A DNA stretch of 36,221 bases, from IMG/VR virus record IMGVR_UViG_3300031612_000025, positions 1-36,221 of that record; one strand, 5' to 3'. The position numbers were made by a program, and so were the translations under genes. The notes beneath the pieces are model-generated. The model searched no databases. It was given only the letters and a program-made list of their open reading frames with translations, and had not been told where the DNA came from. Shown one piece after another: positions 19,049 to 29,606 of this stretch (its first letter is position 1; every line of letters begins with the position of its first letter). This stretch comes from a virus.

Positions 19049-22000
19049 GTTTTACTAGCAGGATAATAGGAATCGGTGGAGGGTTTATAAACCTTGGCGA
19101 AGAAATTGTAGAGACAGCGTTTGATACCGTTCGGTCTTTAACTACTGATGACGACTATGAAGGAGTCGGAGATACTATCGTCGGTATTATCCAAGACAAT
19201 TTAATAAGTGGGGTTATGGGCGCAGCGTTTGGGCAAGGCAGCGCTTTAGAACAAACAGTAGGCGCAATTCCTGAAGCAGTTAGGGCACCTATTTCAACGT
19301 TCACTGACGAAGCTCTAGGTCGAGTAGATGCTTTCCAAGATGCTTACATTGAACGGCCTTTGTCTGCTGCTGTAATGGGATATCATCTTGCAACTCAATC
19401 CGGTTTAACTGGTTGGGCTGACACAGACACATACAGAACTGCATGGAAAATAGCTTCTGACGGAGTGCCTCTTGAAGATTACGATCTTAGTTTAATCCCA
19501 GAAAACCAACAAGAACTATTTACAAAAGGTTTAAGTCTTGGGCGAGCGGTAGCGTTCGCTACTTTAGGCACAGATGTTTTGAATCCTCAAGTCGCTGCTG
19601 AAGCGGCACAGTCATCGGCTTTTACTTTAATTTCTGGAGCAGTTGATTTTGGCGAAACTATTCTTTTAGATCCTTTACTCTTAGTAGGTAAACCATTTCA
19701 AGCTGCCCGTGCGGGAAAGCTGACAGTAACCGCCGGTAAGGGCGTTAATGCCGCTGATAAAGGAACTGATGTTGCTGCAATGTTGCGTCGTAAACGACGT
19801 GGAAACATTAGCCCTACAAGATCTTTAACTGTTCGTAAAGGTGGCAAATATGGTCTTACTAATAAGTTAGAACCAGGAGACATTGCAAACTTTACAACTC
19901 GTCGAGCAGAGCAAGTTGTTACAAGCTCAAACTGGACTAAGTTAAACGCTGCTATTGACGCTTTGCCAAGTAGCTCATTTGTTGCTGAAACAGCTTTTAG
20001 AAGCGCTAAAGAAATAGATCGGTTAACTAGCCAACGAGCTACAGAAATCAAAAAGTTAACTAACGGAAAGATTGATGACAGTACTGCTTATGCTTTAGCT
20101 CAAGCAAAAAATCAGACTATGAGAACTAATCATTATCGTTATATGATGGGGGACCAGACAGCGTTAGGCGAAGCGATGCAAGCTGCTCAACGTCAAGCTG
20201 ATCGAGCAGCTAATCTTCCTGAGTGGAGACTTAATAAACTGAAAAAGAATGAAGAAGAACTTGCGTCAATTACTGCAAGAGTCCAAGCAAAACTTAAAGC
20301 CGCAAAAGAAAAAGAAGACGGCGGTGTGTCGTTTAGCGAAGTAGAAGCGCAAGACATAAAGTTGTTAGACGCAAAAAGGCAAGAAGTAGATAACCAAAGA
20401 TTCGGTTTGAAAGAAGCAGTGCAAGGGCAAGAAGAGTGGGACTTCGGATTTGTTTTAGATCTTAAACTTAAATTTGATTTCAATCAGATAGACAATCTTG
20501 CTCCTACGAGTTTGATAGGCACAAGCGATAATGCGTTGTCCCGTTTTTTTGCTCTTAACGATCCTCGAACAGCAGCGCTTCTTAACGAAGCGTTAGATAG
20601 TTGGACGTTTGACGCTATCGACTTTGGTGACATAGGTCGTATAGCTGATGATCCTATCGAGCTTGCTATGAGACAAAAAAGCGAAATAGATCGCCAGATT
20701 ATGGCTCCACTGTCTATCCGGGCTGCGTCAAGTCCAGTAGGTGTGGCTGCTAAAGTCTTTGAGTCTGCCGCAAAAGGGGTAACAGGCACTCGTATAGTCC
20801 AAATGTTTGTGGAGAACACTGCTCAACGTTTTATGTTAGCAGACGACATTAAGCAGTCTACTAATCAGTTTGATCGAGTGATCCGTGATGCTCAACGAAT
20901 GGAGTGGAACGGCAAAAGTGTGTTAAGTGAAGCTGAGGCTGATCGTTTGTTGGGGGACTGGACGATGTTAAAAGATGCTGATGCTCGTCTTGCTATGTTC
21001 CAAAAGGTCACGGAAAGAATTAATAAAAACATTGCTGATGCTGTGTTCCCTGATTCGGTTGATGCTGCTAAAGCATTACAAGAAGTGTTAAGCAAAAATT
21101 TAACAGCAGCACAAAGTACTTTACAAAATGGTAAGCCTTTAGGTGGACTGTTTGGTAGCAACGATAGAACTCGTCTTAACATTGTAGACGAGGCTGGTGG
21201 GACTACTGATGTTTTTTCGTTGCCTATGAATCAAAAACAATTAGCTTCTAGTTTGATTGTTCCTCGATACGATTTAATTCAAGACGCTTTGCGTAAACAT
21301 TCTAAAAGTGTGAAGCGCCCAAATCTTGACAAAGCTTTAGATATTCCTCGGGCAGTCACAGGTTTAGGCAGCGATGTTTCTACTGCTTTAATGTCAGCTT
21401 GGAGGCCAGCAGTTTTGTTGCGGCCTGCATGGCCTTTAAGAGTAGTTGGGGATGAAGCTTTGCGTGTTGCTTCAGTGGTTGGCGCAATTCCTCAGCTAGG
21501 TGCAATGATTAGAGGCTCAGCCGATTTCCGTGTGGCGTTGCTGAAACGTCGAGGGGTAGATACTGAAGCAAAATCTCTTGCAAAGATGAGAGAGAAGTTA
21601 AAAGAAAGTGATCCTGATTTCCCTGACAAGCTTAGTGACTTTGAAGTCTATGAAAGATATTTAGAAAAGTATGATGAAAAAAGTATTGAAAAGCTTTTTA
21701 AGAAAACAATAGATGAAGAGTATTCGAGAAGCCGAAAAGTAGTAGGTATTGCTGCTAGAGGATTCTTAGGTATGGGTTTGTTAGGTCCTGCGGGGGCAGT
21801 CGGTGCAGCGTTGGGTGGTATGGCAACTCAAAGCCGTACTGCAAGAAGGTTAGCTCAACGTAACATAGGTGAAGCTTTTGCTCAAGATCTTAAGACTCGT
21901 GCAGGTAACGCATTAGCTGAAGCTCAAGAAGAAATAGCTAAAAATTTAGGTCCGGCTGGAACAGCAAAAATTCTGGAGTTAGAACACACTGCTAAACTTT

Positions 22001-24633
22001 TGTATGCCCGAGAAGTGCATATTAAAAAAGTGTTAAAAAAATATGGGTACACAAAAGACAGTCTTGAAGCTAAAGCTTTAACAACTGCTGATGCTGCTGG
22101 CCGTAAGCTAGAGCAAGCCGGTCGTCAACCTACAATGATCGCTGGGGTTCTTGTCCGGGAAGCTTTGGGGGAAGATGATATCCCGCGAGAAGTGTTAAAT
22201 GCTCGGGTAAGCGCCGACAGAAGTTCAAGTGCTTTGTTGAAAGGTTCTGCGACTAAGACCCGTACAAGCATGAAAACGGAAGCGGAATGGAGAAGTTTCC
22301 AAGAACGTGAACCTGATTTTGCTAACAAATGGGGCACTACTACTAATAGGCAATGGAAAGTCGAAGGAGATCCTCAATCGGCTAACAACCAGTATTTAGA
22401 AAAGTTGTGGTCCAACGAGCACCTTAATGAAGGCGCTCACACACAAAGTCTTTTAGAGTTTTTTGATACAAGTGCAGGTAGGCAAGTTTTAGATGCTTTG
22501 CAAAACGGTACAAGCCCTGACGATATTAACTCTTTAGTCCAAGCAGCTTTAGGTACAGTCAACGGCATACTTCCTCGCTATTTAGATGACGGCAAAAAAG
22601 CTATCAATAACTTTGATGGACTACGCGCACGCATGGCTACACCTGATGGTTCTTCGGCTGGAAAAAATGTTACGTGGGATGAAGCTGCTGCCGCCCGAAG
22701 CACTTTAAGTAAAGTAGACCAGGGAAAAGTAAATGCTCCAGATATAGATATGGGAACTACAGTCGGCCAAACTCAAGGGCTTTCTACTAAACCTTCATCG
22801 ACAGGAAGACTCCAAGAGTTCACTCAAGGAGCTTTCAACGTTTTAGCTACATTGCCTACAGATCATTTAAGCCGGTTGCCTTATTTCCGTGCGTCTTTCG
22901 AAACAGAAATGGCACGCACCCTTACCCAATATTTGATACCTGGAACAAACGATTACAGAGTCCAAGGCAAAGATTTACAAAAGATTGTTAACAAACTAGA
23001 ATCTAATGCTAGAGACAAAGCTTTAGCAGACGTTAGATATCTTCTTTACGATCTTACTGAATCTACTCGTATGCAAGAAGTCCTTTCTAACTTCATGCCT
23101 TTCCTTGGAGCCTGGCAAGAAGTTATTTCTCGATGGGGAAACATAGCTCGCGAAAACCCTGCCTATGTTGCCCGAGTGTTAGACAACTTTAACTCTATCC
23201 CAATCACTGAAGACGAAGAAACCGGTGCTCGCTGGATGGTACTGCGTGTTCCCGAAATGGAAGGTTTCTCAGGTTTCCTTAGCAAACCGTTCATTGGGAA
23301 ACAACTAAAATTTAGTCAAGACGCAATGTCTATGTTATCTTCTGGCGGTCCCGGATTCGGGCCTCTCGTAACTATTCCTATTACCGAGATAGCGGTAGTC
23401 GAACCTACTTTAGAAGAGGCAATGGAATTTATGTGGCCTTACGGGCTACCTCAAGGAGATAGCGCTGCTAAACGAATAGCTGGTCAACTAGGTCCTGCCT
23501 GGATGAAAAGAGCTAAAGGCGCAGCGATAGGGAGCGATGAGCAAGAGCGTATAGTTCTTAACTTAGCCCGAGATCATATGGTCAGGTTAAGAGACGAGCC
23601 TGCTGTAAACGACGGAGATATGCAATACCCTAATCGTTACGCAGAAATGCTTGGTACTCCTCTTCTCCAAAACCAGATGATGCAAAATATTAGAGACGAA
23701 GCTCGTTCACTTCTTGCCGCTCGTGCGTTTGCCTCAATGGTTATGCCTACATCAATGCTGGTAGAGTCTCCTTACCAATTCTACATTGATCAATATCGTG
23801 CTTTAAGAGAGGCAGATTATTCGACTGCTGACGATCTTTTTGTAGAAGCTAACGGCGCAGAAATGTTTGCGGTAATGCAACGTACAACTAGCAACGGCAA
23901 CGGAGTAGCTCCAACTATTGAAAGTTGGGAAACGTTTCAACAGTACCGCCCTTTAATCGAATCTTACCCTATGATCGGCCGTTTAATTACTGGCTCTGTC
24001 GGAAGTCTCGAAGTTCAACGGTTTAACGAAGCGGTTTATCGTCGTCAACAATCTGAAGCAATTTCTCCAGGGTCGGCTACTAAGCAACGTCAACGAGTCC
24101 CGTTAGAAGATTTTGTTGAAGGGCCTGACATCAAAGAAGGCTGGGCTAAATACAGAACGTTGATTGATGTTCGCAATACAGAACTTATGGCACGTAGAGA
24201 ACAAGGAGCTTCTCCTTCTATAAACGCTAAATCTAATCAGAAGCTTAAAAGTTTATATCAGTGGGAATTGTCTCAATTAGAAACTTCGCATCCTGCGTGG
24301 TGGCGTGAGTTTAATGTTAGAGATAATCTGAAAGATAAAACAAAGTTTGAAGCTTTAGAAGCAGTCGCTTCAGACGAAACTCTTCTTCAGCGAGAAGATA
24401 TAAAAACGCTTAAATCTTATTTGCAAGATCGACAAATCATATCTGAAGAGCTTGAGGCTCGTCGGCGCATCGGGGGATCTGCTTCTCTTAGCTCAACGAA
24501 AAATCAAGATCTGGCCGAGATGTGGGAGTTTATAAGAATGGATTACAGAGAAAACATTCCTGAATTCCAAGACATTTTTGATCATTATTTAAACCAAGAC
24601 GCAGTAGACGAAACTACTTGGAGAACAAACTAA
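19045..24633 (+). CDS. Giant putative internal virion/DNA-ejection protein
   Basis: 1862 residues, the largest gene here. The N-terminus is Gly/Ala-rich (MSFTSRIIGIGGGFINLGEE). A coiled coil lies around 390-420. A glycine-rich hydrophobic segment at about 902-929 (GIAARGFLGMGLLGPAGAVG then AALGG) could insert in a membrane. From about 1272 a helical region follows (HLSRLPYFRASFETEMARTL, then NFMPFLGAWQEVISRWGN, then FLSKPFIGKQL and FMWPYGLPQGD). Its size and place between portal and capsid fit podovirus core/ejection proteins such as T7 gp16; a polyvalent phage protein is the alternative. No catalytic motif was found. It is coupled to both neighbours by short overlaps. Confidence 0.65.
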   Translation: MSFTSRIIGIGGGFINLGEEIVETAFDTVRSLTTDDDYEGVGDTIVGIIQDNLISGVMGAAFGQGSALEQTVGAIPEAVRAPISTFTDEALGRVDAFQDAYIERPLSAAVMGYHLATQSGLTGWADTDTYRTAWKIASDGVPLEDYDLSLIPENQQELFTKGLSLGRAVAFATLGTDVLNPQVAAEAAQSSAFTLISGAVDFGETILLDPLLLVGKPFQAARAGKLTVTAGKGVNAADKGTDVAAMLRRKRRGNISPTRSLTVRKGGKYGLTNKLEPGDIANFTTRRAEQVVTSSNWTKLNAAIDALPSSSFVAETAFRSAKEIDRLTSQRATEIKKLTNGKIDDSTAYALAQAKNQTMRTNHYRYMMGDQTALGEAMQAAQRQADRAANLPEWRLNKLKKNEEELASITARVQAKLKAAKEKEDGGVSFSEVEAQDIKLLDAKRQEVDNQRFGLKEAVQGQEEWDFGFVLDLKLKFDFNQIDNLAPTSLIGTSDNALSRFFALNDPRTAALLNEALDSWTFDAIDFGDIGRIADDPIELAMRQKSEIDRQIMAPLSIRAASSPVGVAAKVFESAAKGVTGTRIVQMFVENTAQRFMLADDIKQSTNQFDRVIRDAQRMEWNGKSVLSEAEADRLLGDWTMLKDADARLAMFQKVTERINKNIADAVFPDSVDAAKALQEVLSKNLTAAQSTLQNGKPLGGLFGSNDRTRLNIVDEAGGTTDVFSLPMNQKQLASSLIVPRYDLIQDALRKHSKSVKRPNLDKALDIPRAVTGLGSDVSTALMSAWRPAVLLRPAWPLRVVGDEALRVASVVGAIPQLGAMIRGSADFRVALLKRRGVDTEAKSLAKMREKLKESDPDFPDKLSDFEVYERYLEKYDEKSIEKLFKKTIDEEYSRSRKVVGIAARGFLGMGLLGPAGAVGAALGGMATQSRTARRLAQRNIGEAFAQDLKTRAGNALAEAQEEIAKNLGPAGTAKILELEHTAKLLYAREVHIKKVLKKYGYTKDSLEAKALTTADAAGRKLEQAGRQPTMIAGVLVREALGEDDIPREVLNARVSADRSSSALLKGSATKTRTSMKTEAEWRSFQEREPDFANKWGTTTNRQWKVEGDPQSANNQYLEKLWSNEHLNEGAHTQSLLEFFDTSAGRQVLDALQNGTSPDDINSLVQAALGTVNGILPRYLDDGKKAINNFDGLRARMATPDGSSAGKNVTWDEAAAARSTLSKVDQGKVNAPDIDMGTTVGQTQGLSTKPSSTGRLQEFTQGAFNVLATLPTDHLSRLPYFRASFETEMARTLTQYLIPGTNDYRVQGKDLQKIVNKLESNARDKALADVRYLLYDLTESTRMQEVLSNFMPFLGAWQEVISRWGNIARENPAYVARVLDNFNSIPITEDEETGARWMVLRVPEMEGFSGFLSKPFIGKQLKFSQDAMSMLSSGGPGFGPLVTIPITEIAVVEPTLEEAMEFMWPYGLPQGDSAAKRIAGQLGPAWMKRAKGAAIGSDEQERIVLNLARDHMVRLRDEPAVNDGDMQYPNRYAEMLGTPLLQNQMMQNIRDEARSLLAARAFASMVMPTSMLVESPYQFYIDQYRALREADYSTADDLFVEANGAEMFAVMQRTTSNGNGVAPTIESWETFQQYRPLIESYPMIGRLITGSVGSLEVQRFNEAVYRRQQSEAISPGSATKQRQRVPLEDFVEGPDIKEGWAKYRTLIDVRNTELMARREQGASPSINAKSNQKLKSLYQWELSQLETSHPAWWREFNVRDNLKDKTKFEALEAVASDETLLQREDIKTLKSYLQDRQIISEELEARRRIGGSASLSSTKNQDLAEMWEFIRMDYRENIPEFQDIFDHYLNQDAVDETTWRTN

Positions 24634-25421
24634 TGTCACAAGAAAAAGAAAAAACTTTAACTGAAAACGCTACTGCATTAGATGATAGAGCTATAGCTAG
24701 TGGGTGGTCTCCTTCAGGATACGGAGCTTTTTCTCAAACAAACAATCCGACAGTAGGGTTCCGCACAAACATTTTGAAAGAAGAAGAAGTCTATCGAGGC
24801 GAAGATCCTTCAGATCAGTTTGTGAACCGTGAGATTTCTAAAACTGACCCAATCTTGCAATCTGAATATATTGACGAGTTTGCTGCTATGGGACAAACTG
24901 AACAAGAGTCTTATGCTTTGGCTATGTATTTAGAAGGATGGGGCGACAGGTTTGGTATAGAAAGCATTGACGATATTTATGAGCCTTACGTTATCCAAGG
25001 GATGCTTGAAATAGGGTTAGGCCGTGCTGCGGACTCTGCCTTGATTGGTCGTCGTGATCAACTGCCTAGCTTCGATCAAGGCTTAGCGGATCAGGCAAAC
25101 CCAACTGTCTCAGATGTGTTAGCTAAACTGAATAGTGACAAACCTGAAGTCAGATATATGGACAGGGCTGGCTTAGAACTATCGGCAGATACTTATTTCC
25201 AAAGAACGTTAGGTCGAGACGCTAGAGCGGAAGAACTTAATAGTTTCGTTAGCGGGATCTATGCGGCGCAGGCTAGCGGGTTAGCTGGTCAAGAAATCAA
25301 TGTTGCGGGGCGAGCAGCCCAAGCAGCAGAAGCAGCAGACCCTAGAAGGGCTGAAGGTATACAGTATTCTCAAGCAGCGACAAGGGTAATGAACTCTCTT
25401 AAAGGTATGGCTCCACGATGA
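24633..25421 (+). CDS. Ejection-cassette virion protein
   Basis: 262 residues from ATG at 24633 on the TAATG overlap; an upstream ATG at 24618 overlaps more. The centre is acidic and helical (IDEFAAMGQTEQESYALAMYLEGWGDRFG). The C-terminal half has MDRAGLELSADTYFQRTLGRDARAEELNSFVSGIYAAQ, a lGRxxxxxE-x-x-x-F motif that I associate with phage virion proteins found beside large internal proteins. The end is Ala/Gln-rich. It overlaps the next gene by 4 bases. It is probably part of the internal virion complex; this is inferred from context. Confidence 0.55.
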   Translation: MSQEKEKTLTENATALDDRAIASGWSPSGYGAFSQTNNPTVGFRTNILKEEEVYRGEDPSDQFVNREISKTDPILQSEYIDEFAAMGQTEQESYALAMYLEGWGDRFGIESIDDIYEPYVIQGMLEIGLGRAADSALIGRRDQLPSFDQGLADQANPTVSDVLAKLNSDKPEVRYMDRAGLELSADTYFQRTLGRDARAEELNSFVSGIYAAQASGLAGQEINVAGRAAQAAEAADPRRAEGIQYSQAATRVMNSLKGMAPR

Positions 25422-28126
25422 CCGATTATCAACCACCGATGTCTGATGCTGATCCTGACTATGTTCCTTCAGGGGAAGGGTTTAAGGAAACGTTTGAAGG
25501 TGCAGGAGAGATAATTTCAGCAGTTGTGTCTGTTGTCGCTCAGACTGTTCCTTTGACAGATAGCCAATTAGATAGTCTGCAAGAAGGCTTGTACGAAGAT
25601 TTTGTAGCTACTACTGATAGTTCAAAAGCTCCAGGTAGTCTTCGAACAAATCCGTTAGATATTTTTGAGATGACAAAAAGGGAAATCAATGAAGTCGCTA
25701 AAAGTATAGGTAACTTTTTTGCTCAAATTAAAGACATCGATATTGCTGCGGCGGCACCTAGCTTGCCTGACTTTGATACTTTATTAAATGCCAAAGTCCC
25801 GGGTAGGATGGGGGAAGGTGGCGGTATTGCAAGGTTGTTTAGTTCTGTTACAGATTTTTTTAAGGTTAAAGAAAGAGATGATAATCTTTCTTCTGGTAAT
25901 CCACAAGTCAGCGCTCTTTACAATGAGTCTTTGGTTGCGTTAGAAAAAAATAAAGAAAGGCTTGACACCGAACTCAACGTTGTAACTAATACAGAACGGC
26001 TTAGAGGAGGGGGAAAGTTTGGAAAGCAAGCACGTAAAAGAAATGAAAGAATTATTGAAGAAAGCCAAAACGATTTAGATCTAAAGGATGTGTTTGAAGC
26101 AAACATTCCTGTACTTGAAGAAATTTTAGAAAGAGCGTTAAGCCGGGCTTCTTCAGTCGATAATCGAAATCCAGAAAGTGTCAGAAATGAGAATGAACAG
26201 TTCGAAGAAGACATTAAACAGTCATCTTTGTCTGATGACGCTAAAAAAACAATATTATCAAATACACTTAATAGAACCCCTAATCAAAACGTACAAGCTC
26301 TTCGTTCATTTATTGAAGATGAAGAAGAAGCTTTTAACGACCTTGATTCTGTAGAACTTAAAAACGCTCTTGCTGATAGTAAAGCCAAGTTAGCAGAGCT
26401 AGACGTTGATAGCGATGCCAAGATCCAATTTGTTAAAGATCAGATCTTGAACGCCGAGGAACGTTTAGAGTCGTCGCCTGACCCTAGCTCAGCTACTGAT
26501 TCTGAAATCCTTTCTTGGTTGGTTGGCTCCCCCAGCGATGACGATGAAAACATTTTTGTTAATGAAGCAGTAGCTTTAGGAGAAACTAATAAGCTTATTG
26601 GACGCAAAGTCGCGAACGCTATTAACGCACCATCGGTAGCTGAACAAGCCGACATTGTGTCTAGATACAAGAACTCGGCTGCGGAGCCAAAATCTAATCC
26701 TGCTGGTTTGCAGCGTTTCCAAAATTCAAACCGAGGGTTGGCTGAAGTAGACGAAGAAGCCGCTGTTGATGCTTCTGGTTTAGGTTCAGCTACTTATAGC
26801 GAACCAGTTATCCCAGGGTTTGAGAATCCCCCATCAGGTGCTCTTCCGGAAGTAAACGTTCCGACGAACGCTTTTGATGCGGCTGATGCTTCCATGCTTC
26901 CCGAAACGCAAAACGTTGACCTAACCAATGAAGAAAAAATTAGACAATTAAGAGAGATCGGTCTTACCGAAGAGCAAATCAACATTTTGATTACTCCTGA
27001 CACAAACATGGAGCAAGGGCAGGTTGATCAGCTTACGAAGTTAGGTTACACCCCTCAACAAATTGCGTCAGTCTTAGACTCTTCAACTGGTAGCGCTACA
27101 CCTTCTACATCTCCTCCGGCTTCTCAGACCTCTACAATCCCTGCTTCTCCAAGCACGAACGATTCAGGCTTAGCTGCCCAATTCGGTTACAAGTATTTGA
27201 TGTTTGAGCCAGGCACACAAAACAAACGCCAAGACATGATGGTGATAGACCCAGAGACGCAACAAGAAATTCATGCTTTAGATCTAATCCAAAAAAACAA
27301 TTTAACAGACCCAAACGAAATTGACTACATTTTAGCTCAAACCGAATACATGGAGCTAGAAGGAGCAGCGAACATAGATTGGGATGTTGCCTGGGATAAA
27401 GCTGCCCCTGACGGAGCAGCATGGGACGATATCACCCCTAATCGTGAAGCTATCCTTAAAGCAAAGAAAGATTATATTATTGACCAGCTAGAGTTGTTAG
27501 AACTGACTAGCGAAGTCACTGAAGAAGAAATAAACGATTTAGCAATAACCTCTTCAAGAGGCGCTTTCGACGCTGAAGATATCCGAGCAACTTTGACAGA
27601 TGTCAAGAATGAGTTTTTAGATTTCAGCAGTTTCGCAGGGGAAAAAGATACAGGTCTTTTGGGAGCTTACAAATCTAATGTAGCAACAAGTGCTGGGCAG
27701 TACATGCTGAATCTAAGCGATGCAGAAATAGATACTTATGTGACTGGGTTGTATAACTCTCCTAATGCTGAGAACCAAATGCTTCTTTATGAGCAAGTAT
27801 GGAAACAGAAAGCTAAAGAAGAGTTCCCTACTTTGATTGGGCTTATAGATCAGGGTATGACTCCTGCCGAATATTTTGCTCCTTATCAAAACAAAGCTTC
27901 TACTTTGTTGGAACGCCAAGTTGACTTTATGGGCAGTGACAGGAATTTGTTTAATACTGTTTCTCGTTCTACGCCTGCTGACGGGACGGGAAGTCGGCCT
28001 ATGACTTATACAGAGATGGAAAAAACTGTGCGTTCAGGCGCTGAATGGTGGGGGACTCAGAATGCAGAAGATGAGGCTCGAACTATAGCTGACGACGTTG
28101 GTCGGCGGATGGGATTTGTATCGTAA
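25418..28126 (+). CDS. Large acidic ejection-cassette protein with tandem UBA-like motifs
   Basis: 902 residues. Residues about 150-420 are largely coiled coil and acidic. Near 502-555 two short helical motifs follow each other, KIRQLREIGLTEEQINILI and QVDQLTKLGYTPQQIASVLD, each like a UBA/CUE-type three-helix unit. A Ser/Thr/Pro-rich linker (about 556-582) separates them from a C-terminal helical domain (ILKAKKDYIIDQLELLELTS, then GAYKSNVATSAGQYMLNLSD, then WWGTQNAEDEARTIADDVG). No enzyme motif was found. Probably an internal virion protein. It starts on an ATGA overlap and ends on TAATG. Confidence 0.6.
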   Translation: MTDYQPPMSDADPDYVPSGEGFKETFEGAGEIISAVVSVVAQTVPLTDSQLDSLQEGLYEDFVATTDSSKAPGSLRTNPLDIFEMTKREINEVAKSIGNFFAQIKDIDIAAAAPSLPDFDTLLNAKVPGRMGEGGGIARLFSSVTDFFKVKERDDNLSSGNPQVSALYNESLVALEKNKERLDTELNVVTNTERLRGGGKFGKQARKRNERIIEESQNDLDLKDVFEANIPVLEEILERALSRASSVDNRNPESVRNENEQFEEDIKQSSLSDDAKKTILSNTLNRTPNQNVQALRSFIEDEEEAFNDLDSVELKNALADSKAKLAELDVDSDAKIQFVKDQILNAEERLESSPDPSSATDSEILSWLVGSPSDDDENIFVNEAVALGETNKLIGRKVANAINAPSVAEQADIVSRYKNSAAEPKSNPAGLQRFQNSNRGLAEVDEEAAVDASGLGSATYSEPVIPGFENPPSGALPEVNVPTNAFDAADASMLPETQNVDLTNEEKIRQLREIGLTEEQINILITPDTNMEQGQVDQLTKLGYTPQQIASVLDSSTGSATPSTSPPASQTSTIPASPSTNDSGLAAQFGYKYLMFEPGTQNKRQDMMVIDPETQQEIHALDLIQKNNLTDPNEIDYILAQTEYMELEGAANIDWDVAWDKAAPDGAAWDDITPNREAILKAKKDYIIDQLELLELTSEVTEEEINDLAITSSRGAFDAEDIRATLTDVKNEFLDFSSFAGEKDTGLLGAYKSNVATSAGQYMLNLSDAEIDTYVTGLYNSPNAENQMLLYEQVWKQKAKEEFPTLIGLIDQGMTPAEYFAPYQNKASTLLERQVDFMGSDRNLFNTVSRSTPADGTGSRPMTYTEMEKTVRSGAEWWGTQNAEDEARTIADDVGRRMGFVS

Positions 28127-29484
28127 TGGCAGTTGATAATCCTGATTTTAAACTAGGTGACAAGTATACTGGACCGGCTAAAGGTTCACGAGGCGAAGTC
28201 ATCAATATGAAAGATGGCACTTTTGTTGAAGGCACAGATGCTCAAGGCAACGGTATCAGATATGTTTGGACTGGGGTAGGTGACAACTTTGCTCCTGAAG
28301 GTGGCTGGGGTGCAACCACCGAGGCACAAGCAGCCGAAGACGCCAGAGTCAAAGAATTAGCTAAAGATCAATTCGGCGTCTCTCCACTTAAGGGGGTTGA
28401 AAGAGCGGACGGGAGCTTCGCTCCAGGTGTTTACAGCACTAACGATGAATATTATGGTGGCGCTCAAGTAGAACCTGTCGGGGGAACAGACACTCAAGGC
28501 AGGCCAGAATATATTGATGGACCGTTAGACAAAGCTAATAACCCTACATGGGTCATTAACCCAGATTACGGTAAAGCTAAAGGCGTCAACACAGCCAACC
28601 CAAACAAAAACCCTTACGCAAGTAACAGTAACTTGTCTGGGACATCAGCTAAAACTATTTTGAGTAAGTTGATTCGTAACATGTTTGGGAACAGCCCTAA
28701 GTATTCTTCTGAAATTGCTGGAGTCACTACCCAGTTACAAGCTTTAATGGTTGATGGGGCTTCTGAATTAGAAGTCACTCAGACTATCCGAGAATCAGAT
28801 TTTTATAAGAAACGTTTCCCTGGGATGGGAGCAAGAGCAACGGCTGGGATGTCTGCGATTAGTGAAGCTGACTATATAGGTTTAGAGGATAGTTATCGTA
28901 GCGCTATGCGGATCTCTGGTTTAAGTGAAGAATTTGCAGACAACGATGCTCTTTACGGGGATCTGATAGCTGGAGATGTTTCTGCGGCTGAGCTTCAAAC
29001 GCGGGTGGCGTTAGCAGAAACGGCAGCTAATGGTTCTGATCCAGCAATACTTGCACAAATTGAAGAGTTTTATCCTGAGATGCTGGAAGGGAACCGTCTA
29101 GTCGAGTATTATCTTGACCCCGAAGGGGCAGTGAATCTTTATGAAGAGCAGCGTAAGCAGCGAGCGGCAGGGTTGTCGGTTTCTACTTTGCGTGCTGTTG
29201 GTCAAGGCTTGAATTTGGGGATGGCTGAAGCTTTGGAAAGAGAGAATATTCAAAGCCGGGAGATCCAATCTCGTTTAGGTCAGCGTAAAGGTTTGACAGA
29301 TCGTCTCCTTGGAGAAGAAGCAGCGTTGACTGCAAGCGAAATAGCTTCAGGCGAATTCGGTTTAGAAGCAGAACAAGCAACTAAACTGCGTCGTCGTCGT
29401 GAAGAACGAGTCGCTGGGTTCACCGGCCAAACAGGGGTTCTCACAACAAATTCAGGGATTAAAGGATTAGGTGCTGCTACTTAG
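28126..29484 (+). CDS. Ejection-cassette/virion protein
   Basis: 452 residues. The N-terminal 160 residues are Gly/Asn/Asp-rich beta-like and probably flexible (AKGSRGEVINMKDGTFVEG). From about 175 on it is helical: AKTILSKLIRNMFGNS, then IRESDFYKKRFPGMGARATA, then long helices ending RRRREERVAGFTGQTG. The FYKKRFPGM stretch resembles segments repeated in virion proteins of aquatic phages. It starts on a TAATG overlap and ends the four-gene cassette before the scaffold. The family is not recognised. Confidence 0.55.
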   Translation: MAVDNPDFKLGDKYTGPAKGSRGEVINMKDGTFVEGTDAQGNGIRYVWTGVGDNFAPEGGWGATTEAQAAEDARVKELAKDQFGVSPLKGVERADGSFAPGVYSTNDEYYGGAQVEPVGGTDTQGRPEYIDGPLDKANNPTWVINPDYGKAKGVNTANPNKNPYASNSNLSGTSAKTILSKLIRNMFGNSPKYSSEIAGVTTQLQALMVDGASELEVTQTIRESDFYKKRFPGMGARATAGMSAISEADYIGLEDSYRSAMRISGLSEEFADNDALYGDLIAGDVSAAELQTRVALAETAANGSDPAILAQIEEFYPEMLEGNRLVEYYLDPEGAVNLYEEQRKQRAAGLSVSTLRAVGQGLNLGMAEALERENIQSREIQSRLGQRKGLTDRLLGEEAALTASEIASGEFGLEAEQATKLRRRREERVAGFTGQTGVLTTNSGIKGLGAAT

Positions 29485-29560
29485 TGGAATTGTAGTACCT
29501 ACACAGTGTATTTTAAAGGTTGTTGATTGGCCCCGTATGGGAGAGCTACCAACAAACCTC

Positions 29561-29584
29561 CATCAAAGTACCACCGCTTTGATG
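29561..29584 (+). other. Hairpin in the leader of the scaffold gene
   Basis: CATCAAAG (29561-29568) pairs perfectly with CTTTGATG (29577-29584) around an 8-base loop, in the 122-base gap before the scaffold ATG at 29607. No T-run follows, so it is more likely an RNA-processing or translation-control stem than a terminator. Confidence 0.45.
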
Positions 29585-29606
29585 CGTACAGGACAGGTGA
29601 GCACAA

